In this document: positions 1-14,524 of the stretch, piece by piece | How the letters are laid out: each line of letters starts with the position of its first letter | Numbering within the stretch: position 1 is the first letter of the stretch | NCBI GenBank assembly: GCA_022316685.1 | Contig: JAKJHU010000057.1 | Span: 1,674,001-1,738,000 of the forward strand | Length of the DNA: 64,000 nt | Direction: 5' to 3' | From: Progne subis subis | Taxonomy: Eukaryota; Chordata; Aves; Passeriformes; Hirundinidae | Notes under the pieces: generated by a model | The model's input: the letters and a program-made list of their open reading frames with translations, nothing else | The model's database searches: none | What the model was told of the DNA's origin: nothing | Made by a program: the position numbers and the translations under genes

Positions 1-154
1 AATGGAGATAACTACACAAGAGCTCTTTAAAATTCACTAACTCTTGAAGGCTGTCAAGCACTAGACTGAGCCAGCAACAAGTACAAGAGAAGAAGCCTGG
101 CAGGCTGATGCTCTTGTAGCAGGGCCTTTTGCTGCAGGACAAGAGGTAATGTCT
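1..154. other. Intergenic edge, no feature seen
   Basis: No gene or clear repeat is visible here. The right part may be a more diverged extension of the CR1 copy that becomes recognisable near 155. Confidence 0.5.
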
Positions 155-392
155 TCAAGCTGTAAGAGGAAAGATTTAGACTGCATTATAGAGAAGATAT
201 TTTTTGCAATTACAGTGAGAAACTGAAACAGACTGGCCAGAGGTGATAGAAGCCCCATCCCTGGAAACATGCAAGGTCAGACTGGACATGGCTCCTAGCA
301 ACCTGCTCTAGTTGAAGATACTCCTGCTCATTGAAAGGGAGTTGGACTAGATGACCTTTAAAGGTCCTTTCCAACACAAACCATTCAACGGT
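155..392 (+). mobile_element. CR1 LINE 3' fragment
   Basis: This is a 5'-truncated CR1 retrotransposon 3' end. The + strand follows the usual order of bird CR1 tails: a 'gaaactgaaacagactggcc' stretch, 'gccccatccctggaaac', then 'ggagttggactagatgacc' and 'aaaggtcctttccaacac' before the end near 'accattcaacgg'. It has many substitutions compared with the remembered consensus, so it is an old copy. Only the untranslated end and the last part of ORF2 could be present. The frame at 61-270 on the opposite strand is a by-product of this repeat. The left boundary is approximate. Confidence 0.85.
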
Positions 393-3300
393 ACTTTAAG
401 CTGTAATTTCATTGCCCTTGGTGTTTTCTCTTCTTGCCACTGTAAGATAAAAATCTGCTACTGATTTAATCACCAGAAAAAGGAAAGTCAGATTAACAGG
501 CAGTAGTTTAATACCTTGAGAGAGCTTAAATAAAAACTTCCCAATAATGAACCACTGACTCGGGTCTAGTAACCTCATACTTTGATCTCAACAGGGTAAA
601 TGAAGAGCGAGGCTGCTACATGCTGGCCTTAACATCAATTTGTCTTCCCTTTCAAAGGTCTGCATTTAGGCCTCATACACGCAGAAAGAGGACATTTGTG
701 CTACAAAATATAACCAGTATTGCTGTTTTAGACATGCCAAGTTGAGGTTCCCGTGCCTGTCAGTGTTAGAGACAGAGATAGTTTATTAAGACAACAGCTG
801 CAGCCAGAAGAGAGAGCAGTCACACCAGGGCTCCCTCCCCCGGCAGCACATCCCTCTGTTCCCCCACCAGGCTCCAGGCTTTGTCAGGAGTGCCCAGGGT
901 ACAGCACAACCCATGGCCCCACAGAAATGGGGCCTCCTGTGTGCCCTCTTCCACAAGGGCAATGGGAACCACTCAAAGCTGCTTTTGGAGCCACTGCCAA
1001 AATCCTCACCTCACTGAGTTAAACGGGAATTTGTCAATGACTCCCACAAGGCTCAACTTCACCCTTTGCTGAAACTATGAAGTGTAAGCAGCCTTGACTC
1101 GCTTCCAACACCACAATGATGTTTGGAGGCTGCAGGAACATGCACATATTCATTGTCCTCTGTCACTCAAATGGCATCAATCTGCCCTTCTCTTTCAGAA
1201 CAATTTCCAGAAGCAAGATATTTTTTAATTTCATGTTGAATTATACTATAAAATAAGCCCTTGTATTTACTTTTATAGTTACTATTCATGTTATTTCATG
1301 ACATAGGTCAATGATAACATTAAATACAACGCATTGTACTAAGCCATGTCACAAGCTTTATAAGCATAATGACATGTCAGATTAAGGCACACAAATACTC
1401 TCATTTTTAAGGGTGACTACTGGTACTTGGACTTCATGAAACTTCTTACTTTATTTTCTAGGTCAAAATATTTCCTTTTCCCCTTCATAATAAGACTTAT
1501 TGTTATTTTCCAGATCAAACTATTTCTAAACTGAAGAACAGCTGCCTCCAATATCTTTGAGCTTCTACTATTAAACCAAAACAGCCTTTTTCAACTATGG
1601 GATCATTCAGAGACTACAATTACTCAGAAATAATGCAAATCCTATATGTTTTGGCTATATATAAAAGCACATTCCATTTCAAACTAAAGTGCTCTGTTAA
1701 TCGATTTAAAGTTTCAAGTGCCTTCTAATATACTTAATTTCAAGAAAAATTCTAATATAACTTTTTTCTGTGTATGGAAAGAAAACATAATAACATGTTG
1801 CAACTTCTAACACAAAAATGTTTCCATGTAAATCAGCTCCATGTCTGAGATAAGAAATTAAGACATTGAAAGAATCCAGTTTATTAGAAAAGGATAGTTT
1901 AAATTTTGATTTAATAACTTGGAACTTGTAAAAGTTGTTTATCATTTTACCTCCACAGCAGAAAAGTTGCAAAAAGTTTCAAGCTTCTATGCGACTACTT
2001 TTCCAGTAATTTCAGGTTTTGATTTATTATTATCCAAGAACAAGCTTCTAATATCAGATTTTTCCCAATAATGCTGCAGCCACAAGGAGGAACATTTTAC
2101 AGAAGGGAGTCAGAGCAGAGCAGTGCCAGGGAGAGACCAAGAGTACCTGCTCAGACCAGAGCCATGCTCTGGCCACTAACAAATTTTCCATGAGCAAAGG
2201 AATTTCCAGAGCAAATAAGTTACTCACTGGACTTAGATGTTCTCCCACTGCAGACAATCATTTCGTTTTCATAAGGTAGCTCATCACACTCAATACCAAA
2301 TGACATTCTATAACCAGCTTCCCAACCAAAATATTGGCATGAGAATTTATTCACATTGCTTTCCATGCAGCCTCAACAACACTCCCCTGGTGTTCCCAGG
2401 AAACCAGCTTCCTTGGGAAAAGGAGCTGGATGGAATAGCAAAGTCCAAGTTCCTTTGCTCACTGCAGGCTGCAGCTCCCCTTGGATTTTTTTTTTTTTTT
2501 TTACTTGCTCCAGGCAATACCAAAAGAAGGATAAATAATTCTTGACTTGCAAACCTAGCTAATTGAACCGCTACACATCTGTTTTGACTAAGCAGAAGAG
2601 CACAGGCCTTCTCCTGGCCTCCTAAGTGCAGAACAGTCTTGTGAAGAGTGAAGAAATCACTGCCTAGGCAATGAGATATCATTACGATTTTGTGGGCAAA
2701 ATAGCACAGACAGAACTGTGCTGAAGTTGAATTATACACATCAGACCATGGTTTCATCTGGGGCTTCTCTCATTATTTGGGACAACCCAGGAAAAGATCA
2801 AGGCAGAAGACAGAAGGCTGAGCAGCGTGCACAACAGGAAGAAACAGCAGAACATTGATAGGAGAAGTGGTTTCAGCCAAAGCTGAAGCAGAACCAGCCT
2901 CCTTCTCTGGGCTCAGACATGAGCATTGCCAAGCACAGCACCCAACTACAGCCTTCAACAGCCACAGAGGACAGCCCTGCTGTGGGGGACACCCTGCAGC
3001 TCCCACTGCCCAGTCCCAGGGGACAGCAGCCATACTGCTCCCAAACATACTCTACAACCACTCACACTGTGACCTCCACATGGCTTACTCTGCAGTAAAT
3101 CCTCATCAGCATTTACTCTGAGGAATTAAAGGAATACTTCACTAGAACTGCCTGAAATAAATACCCTGAAGACAACTTCTTTAATAGTTTACCAAATGAA
3201 CAAGCCCAGTTTAGTTGATGCATCCCTAAGAGCTGAACAAGATTAAGCAGTGGCCTCCTGTTGCCCTCTCCCAATGCCCATCAACCGCACCCCAGCACAG

Positions 3301-6300
3301 GCCAGAAGAGGCACCAGGCTAATGCTGCACCTCAGGTCCCCTGCCAGACCCCTCACCTGCCTTCCCACTGGGGCAGCACCCCAGTCTCTCCTGCTTTTGA
3401 GCACCAAGAGCTCCCTTCTGCTTCAGCCAGCACCAGCCCTAAGAGCCAGGCTGCACATATCTCTGTCACTACAGGGCTGATCCCATAACCCTTTACTGCT
3501 GCAAGCAACCCTGCCAAGCCTTCATCTGTAACAGGAGCCAGACAGCCCAGGAGCACTGGAAGAGCTAAGAAACGTGCAAGGAGGCACACAAAAGGTTGGG
3601 CACTTGTAGTCCAAGTGCTATGAACACACAATGAATGTACATTAACCTAAGATTCATTGCTCATTTGTTTTTTTTAACATCCAAACCATTATGTGAAGCC
3701 CGAGAAAGTTCTAAGCATTACTTTTCCTTTAAATCAAGCATGGCTTATGTCCAAGTGCTTCTAGAACATCAGCTGAAAGCCCAACCAATCCAGCCTCTAG
3801 ACTGCAGATATTCAGCACCATTACATTATAGAGATTCCCTAGTTCCACAGTTTGTGTCACATTCAAGCAACACCAAAGAGAAGATCAGTGGTGAGATGTT
3901 ACAATTTTTTTTTTAAGGAAAAGCGTATCTAGCCAACCTCTCACCTCCTTTGTTATATGAAACACACTTGTCCAGAAAGAGACACCAATGCATCCAGTGG
4001 AAACACATCAGCTGGGAATACATTATTAAAATCCAGTTATAAGTGATCCCCTGTCCTTTTAACAATATTTTCTCAATTTCATGACATAAGCTTCAGACAA
4101 GAACACAGTTAACTCAGACGACCACTCAATACCAGTCAAATGCCTTGAGGCATTCATTCCCAGATATTTACAGAAGTTGAAGAAGGCAGAAAAGGAACGT
4201 CCGTCCCAAAGGAGTTTTCTGCATATTAAGCATGGAGACCCCTGCATCACTGACATCATCTTCCCCATCCATTTCTCTTGCCTGGAAAGACAGAAGCTCC
4301 ATGCTCATGTTTATTCCAGGCCAGGTGCCAGCACAGGTGCACCTAAAGTTAAGATCTCCAAGCTCCAATTAATGCTACTTACTCTGTTAGCAATGGAAAT
4401 ACACAAACTTCCCAGCTGCTGTAATTTAGCACAGGAAGGTTGTGACTTACAGCCTGAGCTGATGCCAGGAACCAGGGAAATACCCAGGCTCCCTAGGGAT
4501 TCCATTTTGGCTGCTTCAGACAATGATCAAGCCCTGGACTAAGCCCTGTGCCAGTTGTTACTAACAACCACCATCAACCCAGCCACAGCTACATCAAGCA
4601 TCTCCACCAAAGCCCAGTGAAAACATAAGGAGAAACCCACACAGTCTCCCTCACTATAAGGGAAGTCTCTTTCTGGAGCCTTAAGAAAACCACAGGAACT
4701 CTAATGAATTTAGTGGTACTCTCTCCTATTTGCACCGTAATGACAGTGTCCATATACTCACACAAATATAAAAACTTTGGCTAGTCTGCTTCTTTCTACA
4801 ATCATCAGGACCTGTGTTATGGAAAAGAATTTTGGAATACGGGGTAATAAGAACAAAACATTAACAGCACAACTGCAGGCACTTCTCCTGCAGCTACAGT
4901 CTTTTTTTTGGTATTTATTTTTGGGTTGTTCCATCAACATATCTTCCAGCTAGTATAATATATCCACATAGCCTTCATATAAATTAAAATTAAGAGGAAA
5001 AAAATAATTTCCCAATCATTTGCAGTAACAGGAGCAAACATTTCATCTCCCTTACCAGGCTTTCACACAGACTACATGGAAGCAAAACTGTGAGGAGCCT
5101 ATTTCATCTGCTTTGCAATTTTGAAACAAGAGGAGTTTTGGCATCTGCTGCTAACAGCTCAAGTTCACAATCATTTGCAGTCCGCCTTGAGAAGTGTCAG
5201 GCAGTAGCTACAACAACGTTTTGTGGGATCTCAGAGATTCCAGTACAGGTTATGTATCCATACTTTCATCACTTTTTATGAAGTGTTCTAAGTGTTAATA
5301 ATGAAATCGGCCAGAGACTATTAAATACTGACTGAAGTGACAGCTCTGCTATATTATTACAGTGTTTGCACAGCAATCATTCCACAGGTTAAGTTATTTT
5401 AGGATGAGTGGTGTTTAAATTAAATATAGTCCCCTGTGTTCTTGTTTCATTTAAAGTCTACCACAGACTGCCTGCTTCAACATTGTGCAGAGTCAGTAAG
5501 TTTTGCTGAGTCTCGTTTGTTTGTTTTGCTTTTACCCCTTAGTATTCTTTTCGCCAGTCAAGATGAGGAATGTGAAAGAGTCCTGCTGTAATATTTCACA
5601 GGCTTGCATAGCACAAACCAGCACAGAGCATGAATGATGGTGGAAACCAGGCTTAAATAATTTAACCCAAAGAGCACGCACAAACTCTGCACATCATCTT
5701 AGCCAATCTAAGATTCCAACTTTTTCTATAAAAGTCAGTACCACATTTGGCAAAAGTGAACAAGGACAGTAAATCCCAGGTCTGTTCTATCCATGTCTTT
5801 CTTGATAAGCACAGATAAACAGAGACACTGTATTTAAGTCAGAAAGAACATCTTCCATCTTTGCTACGCTGTTAACATGGCTGTACACAAGTATTTACCA
5901 ACTTGAGAGCATTTTTCAGAGGCATATGATCTCCTTCAGACAATTTATGGCATTAAGGAGATTTAACTAATAGCTTTCCTGAAAAGTGAGCACACTGCAA
6001 TAGTTGTAATCCACCTATTTCTCAACAGGGAAATAGTTTGAGTTGTAGTTTATACTCCACTTTCCCCAGTGGGTTGAAAACCCATAACAAACATTAGCAT
6101 TATATCCATTATTAATACTTACTCAAGCACATTTTAATAAACACCACACACATATGCATATAAGTACACACTCTACATCAGCCTTTGAATGCTCATGGCA
6201 AGGTATTTCCCAGAGCATATACTGCTCCTGCTATAGCACCAAGGACATTTACTGTTAGCTGAGAGACAGTCCAATTTGTAGGAGTAGAAAAAGTAGAGAC

Positions 6301-9300
6301 CAGCAGTGTGAGGCTGCAGAAGAACAAAGATGGAAAAAAGGCAATGAGTTAGATGGAGGGTTGAAGGATGGTCCACTCCCAAAAGCATTGCTTATGAATA
6401 AGCACAGACCACAGTGGGTGAGGAGATCACATTCAGTCACAGGGCTTATCTCAATTTTAACATGAAATAACTGTACTAAGGCTGGTGTGGATGAGGGAGA
6501 GAGAAGAAGCAGGATACACTAATAATAATTTTTATTACCATGAGAGCTATAACAAGACCCTGTGGAAACAGAAAAATGTGGGTTTTAACCTCTCCCTAAC
6601 ATCTGAAGATACTCCAGCAAGGCAGGGACCAGTGCATTCAACTCTGCAAAAGTTCAAGCTAGTCAAACCCCTGCACCAGTAGTTTTTCAGAAACAGGACA
6701 GACCACAACCAAAGTAATCCAATCCACACTCAGCACTATACCTTCATATCTACACAGCTGTTAAAAAAAAAAAAAAAGTCAAAACCAAGCACTTCAAAAG
6801 ACATTTGCTTAGGAAACACTTGTGGTATCTTAATGTGCTTCAGCCCCTACTTCCTCTCTCAAAGTTACTCATCATCCAGAACCTGACAGCCTCAGCGACA
6901 TAAAACCAGAATAACTTACCTGCCCATCCTGTGGAAAAGAGCCTACACAAAACTGAGGAGAGCCTGTGCTCCCTGCAGCTCCTGAACTACAGCCAAACCC
7001 CCCAACTGCCCCCAGACACAGGGAAAAGCCCCTGGCTGTGCCCATCCCAACCAATCAGGCTCTGGCACAGCTCATTTGTTCATTGCAAACAGCTGGGCAG
7101 TGGGAACAACCCAAACAGCCCCTGCTGGGGCCCAGGGCCAGACCCCACCAAAGGCAGGCACAGAGCCCACACCTGAAGCACCGCAATGCAATGGGGACTG
7201 TCATAAATAGTCAGCTGGAAACAAGAGCACTGCAAGTGAACACAGCTGAAATGGGTAAAGCAAATGCTGTGTCACAAGTTATACTGAGGGAATAATTTTA
7301 AAGTACATTCTGATTTTTTTTTTTTTTCCTTTTATGTCAAATTTCATTGTGCGGATCTCTAAAGCCACTGTGTGGAAAGGGCATGTGGATGTTCCTGAAG
7401 GAACAGAAGGCAGCAAGGAAGAGGCAGCCCAGGGAATGCTGGGTGAGGGACACCATACACAATCAGGAAGCTGAAAAATTTGTAGCATTTTAATACATGC
7501 TAAATCACCTATTCTATGAAAAAGGTCAGTCCTCCAACTCAACACAAATAGCGGACTTTTATTCATCTCCTTTTTGAAACATTGAACTATGGAAAGCTGG
7601 GGTTTGAGCAGTTGGGCAAGAATGACATGAAATTATCAAAACAGCTACTTCACATTTACCTGAATCTGTATTTGCAGACTATCAAAGCGTTTGGAAATCA
7701 TCTTTAAAAAAGATTTGTTTTCTGGATGCTCAAAGGAATGCCTTAGAAGGATTCTGTGGTTCTGAGCAGACAAGATCATCACTTCTACAGCTAGAGTCAC
7801 TTTAGCTGTCATGAGATGGAGGTTTCAAATTCCCATATAACTGAAAATCTTGATACACACCACATGTTCCCAAAGTTTGCCATGTTATAAACGCTGCTGA
7901 ACACTGTAGGCCCCCCTCAGCTGAGTATTATTTAAGTCATGTGTAGATATTTGCAGGGTCAGGGGCCTGAGCAATAAAGAGCTCATGGGATATACTGTAA
8001 TAAAAACTGGAACTAGCAAATTCTTGCTTGAGTAGCATTTATGAAGATTTATTGTAAATATATGTAAACATTAAGTAATAAATGTTGTAAAATATCAGAA
8101 TGTTACAGGCTTTAGCTGCTCTGTGTGAAAACATTTTACCTGAGATAGCTTTTAAAATAGTCCATGAATATCCATGCTTTGCCATCTGCTTTAGAATTGA
8201 ATGATCCCTCGAAAGCAGCAACATAAATATTTCCACAAATGAGTGATCTGTTCACATTATATCCCCTAATGCTATCTTATGGCAGAGCAAACAAATAACT
8301 CACATGTCACATCACTGCACACAGCAACAATAAGGTGCACTCTGACTGGGTTTTAGCATGTTACTAAGAACTGCATCACTGGTTGTCTCTGAGGATCTAA
8401 CCTGGCTTTTTAGAGACATATTTCTTGACAGCCTGTCAAGAAAGGCTGGAGATGCACATTGAAGAAAGAATACCTTTAGCATCTCATTTTTTTTAGACAT
8501 GATGAATTCTAATCTGGGCTGAGTCTCAAAAAGATCTGAACAAAAGGATGAATAGGAAGTAGCAAAAGAGGATTTACAATGATGGTTTTATAAAATGAAG
8601 TCTTAAAGGCAGAATATGCAAAAGGAAATTTTTATGCATCAGTTATAAAATCTGCTAGTCTAGTCAATACTTTAAAATATAAGAAATTAATTTGCTATAT
8701 TTATACAATTGTTAGATTTTCAAAATGCTCTCAACAGCTTCTTGGGAGACAATGAGCATTGTAGCAGCCAAGCAAACACACATGCAAGGTTCACTGAAGT
8801 TCATTGACTAAAGAAAATATTTCCTGGTTGATGTTCACAAAACTCCAGGTCTCTGCTTGATCTTTCCAGCGAAGGATTCAGGCTGAAAAGGGGATTTGGT
8901 ATACTTTTGGCATTCTTTTTTTCTACCTGGCATTGAGCAGGTCAGTGGGTCCAGAGGAGAGAGGTGCTGAGCAGTGTGGGGAGCATGTTCACCCTCCCTT
9001 CAAGCTTTTGCTCTCCAAAGCCCCACTGTCAATTAGGTTTGATGAAATCAGCAGCTTTGCCCTAGAAATGGGCTGGTTTGGGTGTCTACACAGAGGCAAG
9101 GGGAGCTTGAAATAGACCTTGCCCCTGGCATGGCAAGGCCAGGGAGGTTTTCCAAGGCTCTGTACCAGCCAAGTGCTGTGGCACTTGCTGAGTCTGCTCA
9201 ATGTCTGCAGCTCCCTAGTGGGAAGCTCTGTGGAAAACCCCGTTCTTCCTTTTATTTTAAAGTAACCACAGAAGAAAGCCATGTGGTCGCGGAGTGATGT

Positions 9301-9844
9301 CAAATGCTAAAGGCAGATGAACAAAAACAGTCTGGTCTATGCTTGACACCACGTCACTTTCTGATTTTTTTTTTTTTTTTTAATTTCAAAAATGAATGAT
9401 GTAAACCACTGCTTTAATAAGGTTCCTTTGTTTGTCAGAAATAAAACATAAAGCATTCAGAGACACAAGTGGGGAAATTATGAAGGAAGAGGAGTTAGTG
9501 CATTTAATGCAGTTTTCCTTATAGAAGCCATTCTTGTGAGATATGGCCCGGTCTCCCTGCCCTCCTAAAAGGAAATAAATAGTCCTGCAGGTGGACAGTA
9601 AACAAAACTTCAACTAGATCGATTGTTTCAGGAGACACACCCCATGCTGAAGTAGCTAACAGCACTGGTTGAATAACCTCAAAGCCTGTTTTTCCTGTGA
9701 GGAAAGACCTTTTCCTCTATGCTGCTGCTGGAGAGTATCCTCTGGGGCTAACTGTGCCTGGCAATTAGGAAGCTGACTTTAACATCACAGCATCTAATGT
9801 TATATCTAACTTTGCCCTTGGGTCAACTGATAACATCGAGGACA
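393..9844. other. Intergenic, no gene recognised
   Basis: This is AT-rich sequence broken by several C-rich patches (about 763-1015, 2865-3075, 3245-3560, 6950-7170 and 8935-9240). Homopolymer runs lie at 2486-2502 (T17), 6763-6777 (A15) and 9365-9381 (T17). The open frames in the C-rich patches (up to 136 codons) overlap on both strands, match no family I recognise and contain low-complexity runs. I treat them as chance. The patches could be old repeats or exons of a non-coding transcript, but nothing here decides it. Confidence 0.6.
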
Positions 9845-10429
9845 TTACCTATTGGCTAACAAATAACAAAAATGTGGAATGGTTGCAGAAATAATAATAC
9901 TCATACAATGGCACAAAGACCTATAGGTTCTAAGAAAATTAAGAATACCAGATGTTACTGTTCTTTCCAGTTGCCATGCAACCACAGCCACCCTGCTATG
10001 CTTCACCTTCCTAATCTCCTTAACAGCTAACTCTAAAACAAGTACAATTAATTCCCCAATGAACGAGACAGGACATGACCTAGTCCTGTTGTTACAGGAG
10101 TACTTTGATTGTTTATATATAAACACTAAACAGATACAGCACCAGCACACAGCGTGGCACAGAGCTGGTATTTTGTACAACAAACACAAGTCATTGTTGC
10201 AAGCTATGAACTTTCCTGTAGCACAGGTTTTTACAACTGCTCCTAACAGATATTCCTTACACTGCTTAGGAAACAGTCTGCCAGTTCTGTGATGATCCAG
10301 GCAGCCTCTTAGCCTAGAAACCCAGATAGAAATGAGTGTGCTGCACTTCAGCTGAGCAGTACGTAGAGGCATTAGGGCACATGGAGCCCACTTATGCCCT
10401 CTGACAACAGCTTTATGAATAATGATCAT
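9845..10429 (-). other. Unrecognised 194-codon open frame
   Basis: This is the longest open frame outside the CpG island. It starts at an ATG and runs 194 codons on the - strand, rich in Cys, Ile and Leu, with hydrophobic stretches in the middle and near the C-terminus. I recognise no domain. A shorter open frame (10059-10292) lies on the opposite strand. No splice sites, polyadenylation signal or start context single it out. A conserved non-coding element or chance is more likely than a gene. Confidence 0.15.
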
Positions 10430-13400
10430 ATTTTTTCTTTTAAGAGCAATATCTCAGGTGATCTACTGTGTTGTGGTATTTAAACAAATAGCTTCTGTAC
10501 CATATGTATAAAAACATAATTGTTATAGCTGTGCTTAATCAGATCACTTCCATTATCAATAAAATGGATGGTGAACAGTCACTTCTGTTTCTAACAAATA
10601 TTTACGTGCGTTTATAGATTTAGAGAAAATAATAACTACTCAAAAATCCCTTTGATTCTGATGTGGTTCTCATTTGCACCAGGCATAGACCCATGATACT
10701 AATATTTCTACATAGCTTCCTGACAGAGTGCAGAGCTGGTGAGCAGCCACAGAAATTATTCAATTAGCACTGAATATGAAGATATCCCAGATATTCAGCA
10801 TTTAAGATTGTATTGTAATGACTGTAGATTGTACAAGTGACATGCCAGTTTTGTGCAATGCCTTATTTCACAATACGGAGGGGAAAATACATGAAAGGGG
10901 AAAAAAGCTGTTCCATTAAATTTTGTGTGAATTCAAGCTTGGGGGAAAGCATGTATTTGCATATAAACTGTGTAGGAATAATAATGATATTTTGTATTTC
11001 CAAAATGATAGCTTTCTGATATTTTTAAAGGTGTTCTTAAGTGATAAATACTCCAGTTAAGCACATGATAGATATGCTCTCAAGCATTTACAAGTGGTAA
11101 AAATTCTCTGTGCATCTGTAGAAAATACTGTATTGGAAAGAGCAACATATTTGGCTGTGCAATAGGGTAGTCTAAAATCCTTTCTTTTTCACACCTCCTG
11201 TGAATGTCCTGTTCCCTCTCAAAACTTCTCACGATGGATTGCTATTCCTGCTTTCAGCCCTATTGCCAGAAGTTACCACATTCTCCCAACATAATCAGAT
11301 TTCCCAGGCTGAGCTGTCCACTTTTGATATAGCAACCTTGACAATCCTGCAAAAACCAGGAAAGAATTAAACAGCTATGTGTGCCAGGGCCTCATCTTCA
11401 GAATAACAAAATTATATGCCAGTTAAAGCACCAAGAGAACATCCATGCCTGGAACTCTTCTTCAAAAGATTTCCTCCAAAGGCTTCTGATGCACAGTTGG
11501 AAATGCAGCACTGTAGCCTGTTGTGTTGGCTGATGAAGAGAAGAGCAGAACTGACTGATTACCCCCAAAAAATATCAATAAGTGGATGGTTACTTGTCAG
11601 TTTGGGGCTTTTAAGATGGAGGCTGATAGGAAGCAAGTTAGTATGGGCAGGGATGTTAGAATTTAGTTGGTCTGACAGGGAGCAGCATCTGAACTATGTT
11701 GTGTGTAAGTCAAATAGATCTCACCCTTGGCTTCATGGCACAAGTATGTACTTGTCCAAATCATGCTTTCATGAGTTCATCAGGTTTTAGGGTTTGCCAG
11801 TTTTCATGCACTATTATTCAAAGCAAGGTTCACAGAAAAAAATCACATGCTGTCTGCATAAAAACTCTGCATAGCTGTGTTCTAGAGCCAACTCACACTT
11901 CAAAGTCAGAAATAATCATGTTAGGCTATAACTTTTCAAAGCAGAAAGCACTGGTGCCATGATTTCCTATTACTGTTTCTCAAGAACATGGAAATGAACA
12001 AAGGAATTTTTCAGTGTCATACAAACTAATACACAAATCAGTTTAAAACAATATTTTAACATTCTGATTGTACACTTAGATTATTAATTGTTAGTCCAGT
12101 CCTCCTTATATTTTCCCATCTCCTAATTATCTTGTTATTGCAGTAGATGATAAGGGAGAAAGACAGACAAACCTGAATGGTATTGTAGCCAGAGGGGCAT
12201 TTAAAATATTGCTCTGCACCTGGGAAACAGGTTTAATTACTGGTGCTGTCAAAATGTTTTAAACAGATTTCCTGATGGATCACATTTTCTTACTGAGAAC
12301 TATCATGGCCCCAAATACAATCCACTTTATGGTGGGGCTTGAAATGCAGGTATCGTAAATTAGAGCAATGAAGCTTTTATGATTAAAGATGCTTCATCTG
12401 CTTTTAATGCCTCAAATTATAGAAACTATAACAAGCCTTCCCATTGAAATTTTAATAGGATTAAGAGTCTAAAATTCTCTATAAAGTAGGTGTCATAAGC
12501 CTGATTCTTTCTGAGTTGGTACAGAGTACCGACAAAGGTGGAAGGCCGCTCCTACTTCTTTCTTTTGGGCAGCTTGGGCTTGGTGTGGCTGCTGGGGTGT
12601 GTTAGACTGAGTGTCCTAACCCACACACCAGAGGCAGTCTCTGACGTACCAAGGCAATGCTCAGCCATGCCTTGTCTGTCACTGGTGCTGCTCTCTCTGG
12701 AGGCACTATAGAGCCACTGCCTGCTCCCTGCCCCTGCGCACTGCCCTGCACCTCAGGGGCGTTCAGCACCATCAGAGTAGGCAGCACACCTCCTCTTTAC
12801 CTGTTCCAAAAGACGATTCACCACAAAAATACCTGCACGTGAATTCAGGGATGATTCTTAGTACTCTAGTGTATTTGATTTATGTAAGCATCTTATCCTA
12901 TTCATGTTACTCCTGGTAATAACTTCTGAGAGCAGGTTTCATATTAAGCAGTGTTTGTTAAAAGTAGATTTAAAATATGTAATTACAACATCTGCTTCCA
13001 CAACATATTTATATTCTGCTCATCCATTCAAGATACAGAAACATGATCTTATTTGACCAAGAACCATTAGGTAAGGAAGCTCTGCTTTCATATCTGCATA
13101 TATATCTCAGAATTTAGAGGAAAAAAAAAGTAAAATAAGTGAAATAATTTCACGTAGGTGGTACATGAAAGAGGAACCTCAATTCATCTTATACATTATT
13201 CATGGTGAATTACTCACTTGACTCATATAGAGACAAAGCAGGTGCTTTTTTGTACTATAAAATCTACTCAGACTTAAAACCTGCACTAATATGAAGTAAT
13301 GTGTGATTAGAGTTGGAGATGTACTTTTAAATAATTTTTGTGAAATCCAACTTTTAATAAGAGCATTTACTAAGTATGCACTCTGTTCCCTGGTAAGAGC

Positions 13401-14494
13401 AGTCACATGGAAAGCATACAAGTGAAATGCAGAATTCAAGAAAAATGAATGTCACACAACTTGGTAGACCAAAGTTCTTTCATTCTTTTGAGGGATGAAA
13501 CAAACAAGAAAAGTCCAAAACACTCTAAGGGCATTCCTCGAGATTTTTGATTTCTGTTGTGAGACTACAACCTTCACTGTGTGTTCCACAGCAGACTTTC
13601 AAAGCCGTTTGCATTTTTGGTAACATTTAGTAGTTCAGACTCATAAGATCCTTTTGCTAAATTATGGAAAGCCAAAGCCCTGATCCTTCCAGCCTTTAAT
13701 CACATTAACAATGGAACAGTGAGCATTCCCACTGATTTATTACCAGATTAATAGTTCAGGTGAGTGAAAATACATACATACCTGCATGTTAGCAGCCTTT
13801 AGAAAAACAGGATGGAAACTTTTAGTCAAACAAGGCCAACATTCCAACACTGGAACACTACTGTCAATCAATGCTCTACTGAAACAAAGTTTCAGTATTC
13901 AAAACAATTCAAAACAATCAAATTCAAAACAATCCTTTTCTTAGTATAAATCTCTTCCACAGCTCCACTGCTATAACAGTTTGGAACATTTCCCCCTTAT
14001 TTCTGTTCTATATTCATTCATATTTGTACCATTTTGGCCTGCTTCAGCATGTTAGGATCAGGACTGAATTTGAAGATGCTCTAGGTTCAATTAATACATA
14101 ATTTTCATAGCTGAGATGCAGTCACACATCTCACACTTGACTTAACACCCCTGTATCAGCGAAAACTCATCTCCAATAACTAAAACCCTTTGCTGATCAA
14201 ACATAATTCTGCTAAATGAGAGAAACTGAAGTATTCAGCAGCTCCAGAAACCTGTTCACATGGAACAGCACAGACTGGAGAGCTGTAATAACAGCTTGCC
14301 ACTACACACACCAACTCGTTCTCACAATGATCTCGTCGTATTTTAGGGCTATTATTAACACTAGGAAAACTGGATAGCTGGTGAAACCATCTAGGTGGTG
14401 GGATGGGATGGGACATAACAACCTTTCCCTAGTGATGACAGCAGGAAAGCCTTCCAAATTTACAGGATCATTGCCATATTTCATCTTTCCCAGG

Positions 14495-14524
14495 AACTTC
14501 TGGCCCACCAACTTCTGGCCCACC
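14495..14524 (+). repeat. Two perfect 15-base tandem copies
   Basis: The unit aacttctggcccacc occurs twice head to tail with no mismatch and is followed by the start of a third copy (aact). It is a local slippage-type duplication with no coding context. Confidence 0.9.

Noticed and set aside
3245..3631. C-rich patch with a CAG|GTGAGG donor-like site on the - strand
   Set aside because: No matching acceptor, conserved frame or known protein; overlapping frames on both strands suggest composition bias.
12545..12590. - strand peptide ending TKPKLPKRKK and a stop, like the tail of a basic protein
   Set aside because: No upstream homologous sequence, no poly-A downstream on that strand; too short to call a retropseudogene.
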